A stretch of 64,000 bases of DNA from JAPLDB01 sp038206355 (GCA_038206355.1 JBBRAY010000006.1:65031-129030), one strand, 5' to 3'. Shown: positions 1 through 8,330, numbered from the stretch's first letter. The notes: generated by a model not told the origin, from the letters alone. Translations and numbers: made by a program.

Positions 1-870
1 ACCTGGAGTTATTCCGGTCTTTTGCCGGGGCAGAATTTATCGTTTCATGGCAACTTCTACGACGGAGCTGCTGGTGATACGGTTACATTTACTTACATTG
101 ATTCGATATTTGATTTATCGTGGAACTTCCAGCGCCTGTATTCCAATTCATTTAAATTTATCATTCCCTGCTCGGCGGATCCGAACGATAAATCCGTTGA
201 TCCGGTAGGCGAATCTGCTGCCCACTATACATTGATGAGTGAAGATCTTATGTACACGATCCGTTTTCAGAATACAGGAAACGACACAGCATTCAAAGTG
301 GTAATCCTTGATACGTTGGATGCAGGCCTCGACATATCCACGCTAAGAATACTGGCAAACAGCCACCCTGTTTCTGTACAAATGACTACTGGAGGGGCAT
401 TGCGATTTTCGTTCGAAGGAATCCTGCTGCCCGATAGCATTGTGGACGAGGCAGGCAGTCACGGTTATGTCGTCTATTCCATAAAACCCAATACGGGTCT
501 GATGGATGGAACGATCATTAATAATCCGGCGCATATCTTTTTTGATTTTAATGCCGATGTAGAAACCAATGCAACGTTCAATACCATGGTGTATAACATT
601 CCGACAAGCATTCAGCAATCAACTGCAAATGTTTCAGCTTTTATTTATCCGAACCCGGTAACCGGTAAGTCAAGGATATTTTTAACAGGCCTGGCCGGTG
701 AAAAGCATTTGGTTCACATTTACAACGCCATAGGAGAAAGATTGATCTCCGAAACTTTTAATGGGAACCAATACGAACTTCGCTACAATCTCCCGGCAGG
801 AATTTACATGTTCAGCATTACAGACAGCAGCGGAAAATTAATTTATTCTTCGAGATTTATACGGGAATAA
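1..870 (+). CDS. T9SS-sorted secreted protein, 3' part only
   Basis: The reading frame is open from the first base, so this is the C-terminal 289 residues of a larger protein; the first in-frame start-like codon (TTG at 22) is unlikely to be the real start. The visible part has a SADPNDKSV motif followed by a beta-rich region (about residues 65-200) typical of the conserved-repeat/DUF11-like domain that precedes sorting signals in Bacteroidota adhesins. The last 80 residues, starting at FIYPNPV, form a T9SS type A sorting domain ending in KLIYSSRFIRE. By family knowledge such proteins cross the outer membrane by the type IX system and are anchored or released at the surface. The ligand or enzymatic role lies upstream and cannot be seen. 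Confidence 0.85.
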   Translation, partial: TWSYSGLLPGQNLSFHGNFYDGAAGDTVTFTYIDSIFDLSWNFQRLYSNSFKFIIPCSADPNDKSVDPVGESAAHYTLMSEDLMYTIRFQNTGNDTAFKVVILDTLDAGLDISTLRILANSHPVSVQMTTGGALRFSFEGILLPDSIVDEAGSHGYVVYSIKPNTGLMDGTIINNPAHIFFDFNADVETNATFNTMVYNIPTSIQQSTANVSAFIYPNPVTGKSRIFLTGLAGEKHLVHIYNAIGERLISETFNGNQYELRYNLPAGIYMFSITDSSGKLIYSSRFIRE

Positions 871-1117
871 ATGGAGGGGGCAGTTGATGGCAGAACCTGA
901 ATTTTATTTTGGGGGGGGATTACTTCCCAATACAGAAGATGCAAGTTACTGAGGTATCATTGGTTTTACCGAATTGGACTAAAATGGTCAGCAAGATTGA
1001 ATGAAGTAAGTGAAATTGCCGCACAAACAAATGAAGAAATATTTAGGAGCAAATAGTATTCAGGATTGTATAATAATTATTGAGATTAGTCAATATTTAG
1101 AAACCTTATACAATTAA
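871..1117. other. intergenic region, nothing recognised
   Basis: This gap separates the T9SS gene from the converging Rrf2 gene. It contains a run of eight G at 911-918 and is otherwise AT-rich. I see no hairpin with a T-run, no -7 box with a sensible target and no conserved short gene. Confidence 0.5.
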
Positions 1118-1549
1118 TTACCCAACTAAATATGCTAGTCCGCTATTTACCGGATCACACAAATTACTTATTTTTTTGTCTAGGCATATTTTTTTGAAAA
1201 GCTCTCTAACGACTTTATATTCTTCATGAATTGGACAAGGATGAGAAGCGGAACATTTACTCAACCCCAAACCACATTGATTGAATACCTCTTTGCCATC
1301 TATTGCAAAAACAATGTTAATAATGGGCTGCTTATATTGTTTAGAATTAATGTAAAAACCACCGTTTGGCCCTTTTGAACTGTTGATCACATTTTCTTTT
1401 ACCAATGTTTGAAGCATTTTTCCAACAGTATGTTCACTGGCATCTATATATTCAGCTATTTCTTTAATACCGGATTTCTCTCCTGTTTCTAATTTGGAAG
1501 CCAGATAAATACCCGCTTTAATTGCCGTTTTACAAGTAAGACTCAGCAT
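1118..1549 (-). CDS. Rrf2 family transcriptional regulator (NsrR/IscR-like)
   Basis: This 143-residue protein matches the length and layout of Rrf2 regulators. It has an N-terminal winged helix-turn-helix (about residues 1-70, with the GIKEIAEYIDASEHTVGKML recognition region), a GPNGGF wing, and a three-cysteine cluster site CGLGLSKC...C (spacing C-x6-C-x5-C, about residues 92-105). In the family these cysteines bind an iron-sulfur cluster that senses NO, iron or redox state. It is the last gene of the minus-strand group RIC, hemerythrin, NDH-2, nirK, rrf2, so it most probably regulates that nitrite/NO operon. Whether it is a true NsrR orthologue cannot be decided here, so no symbol is given. 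No separate promoter is evident in the 62 bases upstream. Confidence 0.88.
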   Translation of the reverse strand: MLSLTCKTAIKAGIYLASKLETGEKSGIKEIAEYIDASEHTVGKMLQTLVKENVINSSKGPNGGFYINSKQYKQPIINIVFAIDGKEVFNQCGLGLSKCSASHPCPIHEEYKVVRELFKKICLDKKISNLCDPVNSGLAYLVG

Positions 1550-1611
1550 AATAATATATAGTAGTTGTATTGTTTACTTTATTTTCCAGGTAGAAGAATA
1601 AAAATTATTTA

Positions 1612-2736
1612 TTATTTAATATTTTCCTGTTTTTCAATTTGTTTCATCAGATTATCATCCCATTTACCTTCCACTTTTACCTGAGCCACGGCTCCAAATT
1701 CAAATGCTTCAATTAAATTATGATTCAGGTATGCATATGTACCGGGCTGCCTGAATTGATACAAAGCCGCAACTGCAGAGCCTCCAACTACGGACCATGA
1801 TTCGTAATTGGTAGCTGGCTTATCATTAAAGGAACCGCCTAACCATACAAGGTCTGCATGACCGCCAATTAAATGGATACGTGAATCCCTGTTTGCCTGG
1901 GAAGTAATGAATAAAACTCTATCGCCAACATTTGCTTTAAGCGCATTTTTTCCGGTAAGAGCGCCGGTAGCTCCGTTAAATACAATATGTGTGGGAGTGA
2001 GTGTTTTAAAAACTTTAGTCATATCGTCAAATCCATCTGCAGGTTTTTCATATTCCTTATATTTTCCATTAACATCTTTTGGAACATAATAATCCTGTTC
2101 GGCTATGTAAAATGCTTTATCGTAATGCACCGAATTTCCATGCTCATCTTTTAATCCTTCACGAGGCAAAACCATGATAGCACCATTCATTCCAGAAGTT
2201 ACATGCAATGGAACCATTGCGCCGCCTGGGGCACAGTGATATACAAACACACCGGACTTAGTTGCTTTGAACCGAAACGTAACCTGCTCACCAGGATTCA
2301 CTAAAGTTAAATCGCCTCCTCCCATAGCTCCGGTAGCTGCATGAAAATCAATATTGTGCATTAAAGTATTGCCAGCAGGATTTACAAGTGTTAATTGAAC
2401 ATAATCATTCTGATGAACAACAATAATTGGCCCCGGAACAGAACCATTAAATGTAAGTGCCCATATTTTAACACCGGGTTCAATTTCCAATTGCTTTTCC
2501 TGTACGGTTAATTTCACATCAACTACCACGGGTTCGCCTGATACAGTCTGCTCATATTTGGGTAAATACGGCGGTTTAACCAATTCCTCTGTTATGTGTT
2601 TTAAATTGTCTGGGTTTTCTTTGCCGGGTAATGCAAATACTGAATTTGTTTCTGAACCGGAATTACCTTGTTTACAGGCTGTTTGGGTGCATGCAAATAA
2701 CAGGACTGCTAATGCAGGAAAAATTATTCGTTTCAT
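1612..2736 (-). CDS. nirK: copper-containing nitrite reductase NirK, class II type, lipoprotein
   Basis: NirK reduces nitrite to nitric oxide in the periplasm. The 374-residue protein has two cupredoxin domains. Type 1 copper ligands are His127, Cys168, His178 and Met183; type 2 ligands are His132, His167 and His339 (in YLNHNLIEA). The proton-relay pair is Asp130 (NIDFHAATGAM) and His293 (IGGHADLVW). The ligand loop CAPGGAMVPLH has ten residues between Cys and His numbering, as in class II NirK, not the shorter class I loop. The N-terminus is a signal peptide with cysteines at 16 and 21, either of which could be the lipid-modified residue. It sits 71 bases downstream of the NDH-2 fusion gene and 62 bases upstream of the Rrf2 gene. 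All catalytic residues are present, so it should be active. Confidence 0.96.
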   Translation of the reverse strand: MKRIIFPALAVLLFACTQTACKQGNSGSETNSVFALPGKENPDNLKHITEELVKPPYLPKYEQTVSGEPVVVDVKLTVQEKQLEIEPGVKIWALTFNGSVPGPIIVVHQNDYVQLTLVNPAGNTLMHNIDFHAATGAMGGGDLTLVNPGEQVTFRFKATKSGVFVYHCAPGGAMVPLHVTSGMNGAIMVLPREGLKDEHGNSVHYDKAFYIAEQDYYVPKDVNGKYKEYEKPADGFDDMTKVFKTLTPTHIVFNGATGALTGKNALKANVGDRVLFITSQANRDSRIHLIGGHADLVWLGGSFNDKPATNYESWSVVGGSAVAALYQFRQPGTYAYLNHNLIEAFEFGAVAQVKVEGKWDDNLMKQIEKQENIK

Positions 2737-2807
2737 AATATTTATATTTAGAAGTCATTGAATTTTGTTTTGGTCTGTTACAAGTTTTTTTCCTGCTCTA
2801 TACAGTA

Positions 2808-4556
2808 TTATTCAATATAGTCGCTGTAGTTTTCTATATGCTTCCTTATCATTTCAAATAACTCCTTCCCTTTTTCTGTTGTTGTAACTTCCGATAATTT
2901 TTTATTTTCTTCCATTAATGGTTCCAGCCACTGATGCAATGCATCATGATCGGGTCCCTGCATCCTGCATTCACTAATCATTTTATTAATAACTGCTTGT
3001 ATTGATTTTCCCGTCTTCCGGTAATCTTCCAGCATCACCGGGTTAGCATCAGCAATCACATTATATAAGTTCGATACATTTTTATTTGTACTGGAATCGG
3101 CCTTCCATTTTGCACCATTATTTAAGTTGAGACCGGCAGCAGCTTCATGTTCGTGATGCACATTTCGCTCTGTTGAGGGACCAGGTAATTTACCTTCCTT
3201 TTTTTCGGGCTGATTGCAGGCCATTAAAAGGCCGGCAGCCATAATAAAAACTGCGGCATGTTTTACTAATTTGTTTGTGTATTTCATTTTTGCAGGTTTT
3301 ATAATTAAACGAAGTGAAGGATCATATGTAAAATATTGCCATATCCAGTTGATGAGTACAAATAACCGGTTCTTAGTGCCGATGATCGACAGCAAATGCA
3401 CCATCATCCATGCAAACCAGGCAGTAAATCCTCTTAGTTTTAATTTACCTGCTTCTGCCAGTGCTTTGTTACGGCCAACTGTTGCCATGCTGCCTTTGTC
3501 TTTGTATCTAAATTCAATAAGTTCTCTTTTCAGATAATCATTTTTCAAATTCAGTGCAAGAAATTTTGCCTGCTGAATGGCGACAGGAGCCACTTGCGGA
3601 TGTCCTTTCGGAAAAAGGTCTGACTGCATCAACGCAATATCTCCAATTGCGAAAATATTTCTTAAATCCCGCACTCTATTGTGTTCATCAACTATTAACC
3701 TTTCGTTAGCAGCTACCGATGTTGCAGGAATACCTGGCAATCCAATACCTTTTACACCTGCAGCCCAAACCAAGCAATTGCTTTTAAGTTCGCTACCATC
3801 GCTCAGCAATACACTTTCGCCATCATAATCTTTAACAGCGGCATTCAGTTTAACCCCCACTCCAATTTCTGTCAAATATTTTTCAACTGTTTTACCTGAT
3901 ACTGCAGACCTACCTCCAAGCAGTTTGGACGCAGCTTCTAAAAGGTAAATATGCATTTGCTGAAAATTCAGTTCTGAATAATCTTTGGGGAGTATTTTCA
4001 TTTTCATCTCAGCAACTGCACCTGCCAATTCAACTCCCGTGGGGCCACCACCAACAATTACAACATTCAATAGTGCTTTCCGTTGCTCGTCCGTTTTGGC
4101 TATTAATGCCATTTCATAATTCTGTAATAATGTGTTCCTGAGCAATAACGCCTCCGATACCGATTTCATTGAGAAGGCGTTTGTTTGTATTTCCTGATTA
4201 TTAAAAAAATTGGTGGTTGCTCCATAAGCAAGTACCAGGTAGTCAAATTTTACCTCTCCAATATTTGTATTGATGACTTGCTTATCAGGTTCAACACCCG
4301 TTACCTCTGCAATGCGGATATAAACATTTTTTTTATGCTGAAATATTTTACGCAATGGAAAACTGATGCTGCTTGGCTCCAGGCCGCAGGTAGCTACTTG
4401 GTAAAGCAATGGCTGAAACTGATGATAATTATTCTTATCTAACAATAAAACCTGAAAGCATTTTTGGGAAAGGCTTTTTGCTAATTTTAATCCTGCAAAG
4501 CCGGCTCCCACAATAACCACTCTTTTTTGTCCGCTATTTATTTCAGGTAAGTCCAT
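2808..4556 (-). CDS. ndh: type II NADH dehydrogenase (NDH-2) fused in frame to a lipoprotein-like domain
   Basis: Residues 1-423 form a full-length NDH-2, which passes electrons from NADH to quinone without pumping protons. It has two Rossmann motifs (VVIVGAGFAGLKLA and NVVIVGGGPTGVELAGA), the FAD motif NIFAIGDIAL, and the typical C-terminal amphipathic region ending SLRLIIKP. Where the family normally stops, the frame runs without a stop codon into a second module beginning MKYTNKLVK at residue 424 (ATG at 3287). That module looks like an independent lipoprotein: hydrophobic segment, GLLMAC lipobox, then about 130 polar residues including an LNNGAKW motif and a C-terminal helix. I chose the ATG at 4556 because it lies just after the stop of the upstream gene; a start at 4607 would overlap it by 44 bases. 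The protein may be a true fusion, or two genes that lost a stop. Confidence 0.85.
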   Translation of the reverse strand: MDLPEINSGQKRVVIVGAGFAGLKLAKSLSQKCFQVLLLDKNNYHQFQPLLYQVATCGLEPSSISFPLRKIFQHKKNVYIRIAEVTGVEPDKQVINTNIGEVKFDYLVLAYGATTNFFNNQEIQTNAFSMKSVSEALLLRNTLLQNYEMALIAKTDEQRKALLNVVIVGGGPTGVELAGAVAEMKMKILPKDYSELNFQQMHIYLLEAASKLLGGRSAVSGKTVEKYLTEIGVGVKLNAAVKDYDGESVLLSDGSELKSNCLVWAAGVKGIGLPGIPATSVAANERLIVDEHNRVRDLRNIFAIGDIALMQSDLFPKGHPQVAPVAIQQAKFLALNLKNDYLKRELIEFRYKDKGSMATVGRNKALAEAGKLKLRGFTAWFAWMMVHLLSIIGTKNRLFVLINWIWQYFTYDPSLRLIIKPAKMKYTNKLVKHAAVFIMAAGLLMACNQPEKKEGKLPGPSTERNVHHEHEAAAGLNLNNGAKWKADSSTNKNVSNLYNVIADANPVMLEDYRKTGKSIQAVINKMISECRMQGPDHDALHQWLEPLMEENKKLSEVTTTEKGKELFEMIRKHIENYSDYIE

Positions 4557-4563
4557 AATATTA

Positions 4564-5052
4564 CTATTTACTGATCCAGAAATGGTCATCCCATTTATCG
4601 TCTGCATCGCCTTCCCGTTTGCTGTTGCTATCTTCCAGTTCTTTTAATTCACCGGCAGATAAATGCTGTTGTAGATGATTAAATAAGGTTCTCTCTTCAA
4701 ACCGGATATGGCTTTCTAAGGTATCGGCAAATTCTTTAAGAAGGTTGATGTTCTCTTTATCTTTTTCAATTCTGCTAATCAGGCTGTAAATTCTCTCATG
4801 CTCTGCAAAAGCCTGCTTACGCAATAAATCATCAGCGGAAAGTTTTGAAAAAAGATCCTTTTCTTCTTCCTTAAAATGCTGCGTTAATTCATTTTCAAAG
4901 AAAAAAATTGTGTAATTACCTATTCGCTCCGATTCAATATTCTTTTTAAACCCCTCTCTTATTTTCCAAACTAATAATAACCCGAAATGATGCTCACGGG
5001 AAAACTGTATGAGTGCCTGGCTACGTTTGATTGGTGTTGTTAAATTGTTCAT
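4564..5052 (-). CDS. hemerythrin-like (HHE) cation-binding protein
   Basis: The 162 residues are almost entirely helical and carry the spaced His/Glu ligands of HHE domains: EHHFGLL near residue 20, QHFKEEEKDLF near 59, EHERIYSL near 84 and HIRFEERTLF near 114. Such domains hold a di-iron centre that binds oxygen or NO. The charged tail (KREGDADDKWDDHF) is not part of the fold. The gene lies 49 bases downstream of the RIC gene and its stop is only 7 bases before the chosen NDH-2 start, so the genes are very probably co-transcribed and it likely acts in NO or iron handling. The exact ligand is an inference. Confidence 0.88.
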   Translation of the reverse strand: MNNLTTPIKRSQALIQFSREHHFGLLLVWKIREGFKKNIESERIGNYTIFFFENELTQHFKEEEKDLFSKLSADDLLRKQAFAEHERIYSLISRIEKDKENINLLKEFADTLESHIRFEERTLFNHLQQHLSAGELKELEDSNSKREGDADDKWDDHFWISK

Positions 5053-5101
5053 GCTTTTGTTATTTTTAATAAACCAGTTATTATCACCTAATGATTTTAA
5101 A

Positions 5102-6058
5102 TTAATTTAACTTCTTTTCCATACCCAGTGCTTTCGGAAACAGAATATTGTTCTCCAGGTGAACATGCAAATGCAGATCATTTTCAAATTCATCCAGCAT
5201 TTTATACAGCAGGCTATATGAAGCACAACCATCTTCGGGCAATGTATAGTTATTTGACAATGCTCTTATCTCAGCCAGTTTTTTTCCAACGAGTTCATGT
5301 TCCATTTCCATCATGTTGATTGGATTTTGAATGGTGCCAAAATGTGCAGCTTCTGGAATTTGCTCATTTGAATCAGCTAATACCAGCGTTTTGATATAGG
5401 GGAACAATACCTTTTCTTCTTTTACCATGTGACCGGATAGTTCGGCATTCACAGCATCCACCAGACTTTTAATTTTATTAAGTTCCGGATGCTGTTGACC
5501 ATGCACATCAGCAACTTTGTTGGCATAACCCACCAGTTCTGGCAACGTATTCTTAACATAGCTGTGGTGTGTATTTACAATATAATCCGCTAAAAAATCC
5601 AAATTCCATTCGTTATAAGGAATCGCACGAGAAGAAAGTGCTTCGTCTGCCTGTTGCAATTCCTGTTCAATTTTAGTTACGTCCAGTCCTTTTTCTGCGC
5701 AGGCCTCCTTCACCGTTTTTTTACCGCCGCAACAGAAATCTATGCCATATTTTTTAAACACATCAGCCTTGCGTAAATCCTTTGCTGCAATCTGTCCGAG
5801 CGTTTCATCATCTTCTCCTGTAATCCGTTTTGATATTTTTACTTTCCACCACTCCGGTCCTTGTTCCAGATATTCCCACACAAAAACATTTCCCCATTCG
5901 CCAAGCATTTGATAATACAAAGGTTTGGGATCATGATCGTTATGAATGGTTAAGCTTTCGCCTTCGTTCAATTCATCAAAACGAGCAAAGATGGTAGGAT
6001 GTTTTTGTCTTGGCTCAAGTAAAGTTACATTGAGGATATTTTCTATAGTCATATTCAT
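5102..6058 (-). CDS. ric: RIC/ScdA-type iron-sulfur cluster repair protein with N-terminal DUF2249
   Basis: RIC (YtfE/ScdA) is a di-iron protein that repairs iron-sulfur clusters damaged by NO or oxidants. This 318-residue version has an extra N-terminal DUF2249 domain (about residues 10-76), then the ScdA N-terminal domain with the FCCGGKKT motif (Cys109, Cys110), then a hemerythrin-like domain (about 140-310) with ligands in NTHHSYV, SGHMVKEEKVLF, MEHELVG and HLHVHLENNILF. It is the first gene of the minus-strand NO/nitrite operon and has a strong -7 box and a perfect palindrome upstream. A second possible start lies at the third codon (MT). The assignment is firm from the diagnostic CC motif and domain order. 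Confidence 0.94.
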   Translation of the reverse strand: MNMTIENILNVTLLEPRQKHPTIFARFDELNEGESLTIHNDHDPKPLYYQMLGEWGNVFVWEYLEQGPEWWKVKISKRITGEDDETLGQIAAKDLRKADVFKKYGIDFCCGGKKTVKEACAEKGLDVTKIEQELQQADEALSSRAIPYNEWNLDFLADYIVNTHHSYVKNTLPELVGYANKVADVHGQQHPELNKIKSLVDAVNAELSGHMVKEEKVLFPYIKTLVLADSNEQIPEAAHFGTIQNPINMMEMEHELVGKKLAEIRALSNNYTLPEDGCASYSLLYKMLDEFENDLHLHVHLENNILFPKALGMEKKLN

Positions 6059-6088
6059 GTATTATATTTTTAAATGTTAATTATACTG

Positions 6089-6096
6089 CAAAGATA
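6089..6096 (-). promoter_or_regulatory. Bacteroidota -7 promoter element of the RIC/nirK operon
   Basis: On the minus strand this reads TATCTTTG, a perfect match to the Bacteroidota -7 consensus TAnnTTTG, 30 bases upstream of the ATG at 6058. A clear TTG (-33) is not visible; the palindrome at 6111-6134 occupies that place, as expected for an activated or tightly regulated promoter. Confidence 0.7.
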
Positions 6097-6110
6097 AGAA
6101 TAAATTTATA

Positions 6111-6134
6111 ATAAAAGTAATTAAATACTTTTAT
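6111..6134. promoter_or_regulatory. perfect palindromic operator candidate upstream of RIC
   Basis: Two perfectly complementary 9-base arms, ATAAAAGTA (6111-6119) and TACTTTTAT (6126-6134), flank a 6-base spacer. The centre lies about 40 bases upstream of the start site predicted from the adjacent -7 box. That is the usual position for a dimeric activator and would also suit a repressor. The operon's own Rrf2 protein is the nearest candidate; a CRP/FNR-family activator encoded elsewhere is the main alternative. A looser partial match (AAAGTAA..AATAC) occurs upstream of the Rrf2 gene near 1568-1582. Confidence 0.6.
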
Positions 6135-6292
6135 TTACGTGAGTATGACATACCCCGGTACTCCATTTCGAATTGGCGAAGACAACAAGGGGATTGCTTC
6201 GGAGTGAATAAAGATTGAGAGTAAGCTACCGACTACATTTCAAATTAACCACATTATACTTTAACCGGTCCCTTGTAAATACCTAAATTATA

Positions 6293-7699
6293 CTATTTCC
6301 CGATACAAAACTTCCCAAAAATATTCGCCAGCAACATATCATTCGTCACTTCTCCTGTAATCAATCCCAGGTGATACAATGCATTCCTGATTTCAGGGGC
6401 AATTAAATCGCCGGAGAGTTTTTTTTGTAGTCCATCCAGTACGATGCGCAATGATGCATTGGTGTTTTGTAGCGCTTCTACATGGCGCGCATTGGTGACG
6501 ATGGAATTGTCCAGACTTGTTTTCGAGAGATTGATTTCATCAAGCAGTTTTTTGGTGAGGTGATGAATGTTGATTTTTTCTTTTGCAGAAATAAAAATGA
6601 CGTCACCGGATTTTTCAAATTCTTTTTTTAGTGCGCCGGAATCTTCTGTGTCAATTTTATTCCCGGTGAGAATTATTTTATAATCATTGGTATGGATGTT
6701 CTTTTTTAATTCCGCAAGTTCAGCGTTCAATCCGGCAGTGGTGGATTCATTCACGTCGAATAGATAAATAAGCACCGGGCTCTGGCTTATCTTTTCCATC
6801 GTTCGGCTTACGCCAATGCTCTCTATGGCATCACTCGTTTCGCGGATTCCGGCAGTGTCAATAAACCTGAATTTTATTCCGGATAAAACAATTTCCTCTT
6901 CAATGGTATCACGCGTAGTTCCTGCAATGTGACTTACAATGGCGCGTTCGTCATTCAGCAATGCATTCAGCAATGTTGACTTTCCTACGTTGGGACGCCC
7001 GGCAATCACAACAGGGATTCCTTGCTTAATCACATTGCCAACTTCGAAGGATGAAATCAAATTTGAGATGTGAGATATGAGTCGTGAGATGAGATCAGCA
7101 AGTTCTCTTCTGTCGGCGAATTCAACGTCTTCTTCGCTGAAGTCTAGCTCCAGTTCAATCAGTGATGCGAAGTTGATTAGCTGATCACGGAGTTGTTTCA
7201 TTGCAGATGAATATCCTCCGCGCATTTGTTTTAATGCCAGGTCATGAGAGGCTGAGGAATCAGATGCAATCAGGTCCGCCACAGCTTCCGCCTGCGACAA
7301 GTCCATTTTGCCATTCAGAAATGCCCGCAGTGTAAACTCGCCTGCATTTGCATTACGGCACCCGTTTTTAATCAGCACCTGTAAAATCTGCTGCTGAATA
7401 AATAATGAACCATGACAGGATATTTCAACTACATCCTCGCCGGTATATGAATTCGGATTTTTGAAAACGGATAGTAACACTTCATCAATCGTATGATCTC
7501 CGTCTTTGATCCATCCGAGATGTATCGTGTGAGAATCAAGCGCGGTAACTTTCTTTTTATTTTTTCCTTTTGAAAAAAAAACTGTCTCTGCAATTTCAAA
7601 CGCCTTCTTCCCTGAAATCCTGACTACAGCTATTGCTCCCACACCCGCTGCCGTCGCAAGCGCAACGATCGTATCATCATTTATTAATATGTTTTGCAT
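6293..7699 (-). CDS. mnmE: tRNA uridine-5-carboxymethylaminomethyl modification GTPase MnmE
   Basis: MnmE works with MnmG to modify U34 of certain tRNAs. The protein has the N-terminal tetrahydrofolate-binding domain (about residues 1-120), a helical domain, and an inserted GTPase domain with Walker A GRPNVGKS (about 234-241), DTAG (281-284), TGNKID and the SAKE motif. It ends in the invariant CIGK, whose cysteine is catalytic. A TTG codon precedes the ATG at 7699; the ATG is preferred because an AGGAGG Shine-Dalgarno sequence ends ten bases before it, which is rare in this phylum. A stretch rich in ISRLISHISNLIS near residues 205-217 is encoded by short repetitive DNA. Length is normal for the family (468). 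Confidence 0.97.
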   Translation of the reverse strand: MQNILINDDTIVALATAAGVGAIAVVRISGKKAFEIAETVFFSKGKNKKKVTALDSHTIHLGWIKDGDHTIDEVLLSVFKNPNSYTGEDVVEISCHGSLFIQQQILQVLIKNGCRNANAGEFTLRAFLNGKMDLSQAEAVADLIASDSSASHDLALKQMRGGYSSAMKQLRDQLINFASLIELELDFSEEDVEFADRRELADLISRLISHISNLISSFEVGNVIKQGIPVVIAGRPNVGKSTLLNALLNDERAIVSHIAGTTRDTIEEEIVLSGIKFRFIDTAGIRETSDAIESIGVSRTMEKISQSPVLIYLFDVNESTTAGLNAELAELKKNIHTNDYKIILTGNKIDTEDSGALKKEFEKSGDVIFISAKEKINIHHLTKKLLDEINLSKTSLDNSIVTNARHVEALQNTNASLRIVLDGLQKKLSGDLIAPEIRNALYHLGLITGEVTNDMLLANIFGKFCIGK

Positions 7700-7722
7700 C
7701 AAACTTTATCCTCCTGCTTTGT

Positions 7723-7750
7723 CTCTTAAATCTTACATCTTACATCTTAC
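7723..7750. repeat. short tandem repeat tract (ATCTTAC units)
   Basis: The units TCTTAAA, TCTTACA, TCTTACA and TCTTAC follow one another between mnmE and the DUF4199 gene and run into the stop codon of the latter. It is one of several degenerate short-repeat tracts in intergenic DNA of this window. Confidence 0.6.
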
Positions 7751-8250
7751 TGCTTCTTCCTATACACCCTCGCCGCAATCGCACTCAATATCAATCCCCA
7801 ACCGAATGAAAATACAAACAGCAGGAAGAATGAAATCACAGATCCACTGAAACTCATTTGCATTCCGTCAATCGTTTTTTTGATGTCTTCTTCGCTTGCA
7901 TTTCTCTCTTTAAGTTCACTAAGTGTAAATGTCTTCAGCGTTTCAAAAAAATCAGGATTGATAAATTTCTGATAGAAATAAAGTATGACCGTAAACCCGG
8001 CTGCATAGATGAACGACATAATTAAACCGTCCCTCAGGCCTTCACTGAATGAATAGGTTTCCCGCTGTCCCCGTGATTGATTTACCCCGACAAATATCAA
8101 AACCCAGAATAATACCATCGGAATCATTCTCGTGTACTGGCCAATATCATGTCGGGTCGAATTCCATCCCATGAAATGTTCGATCATGATCCAGGCAGCA
8201 CTGATTGCAAGTGCAATAATTGCATATTTGATGGATGGTTTTGTTGGCAT
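7747..8250 (-). CDS. DUF4199 family integral membrane protein
   Basis: The 167-residue protein has four hydrophobic segments (about residues 8-25, 37-55, 75-95 and 138-160) and a soluble loop between the third and fourth (FINPDFFETLKTFTLSELKERNASEEDIKK), the layout of DUF4199 proteins of Bacteroidota. No catalytic motif is known for the family. I chose the ATG at 8250 because the 30 extra residues of the longer frame are not conserved-looking and lie over the upstream divergent gene region. It follows mnmE on the same strand after a 47-base gap but the two are not obviously linked in function. Function unknown. Confidence 0.75.
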   Translation of the reverse strand: MPTKPSIKYAIIALAISAAWIMIEHFMGWNSTRHDIGQYTRMIPMVLFWVLIFVGVNQSRGQRETYSFSEGLRDGLIMSFIYAAGFTVILYFYQKFINPDFFETLKTFTLSELKERNASEEDIKKTIDGMQMSFSGSVISFFLLFVFSFGWGLILSAIAARVYRKKQ

Positions 8251-8330
8251 GTTCAAATTTATTGTGAGTTGCGACAAAGGAAAACAAAAAAGGAAGAAGA
8301 ATGCTAAATGCACGATGCACAATCTTGGAC

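Noticed and set aside
911..918. Run of eight G as a possible phase-variation tract
   Set aside because: It is in intergenic DNA downstream of two converging genes, not in a promoter or coding region.
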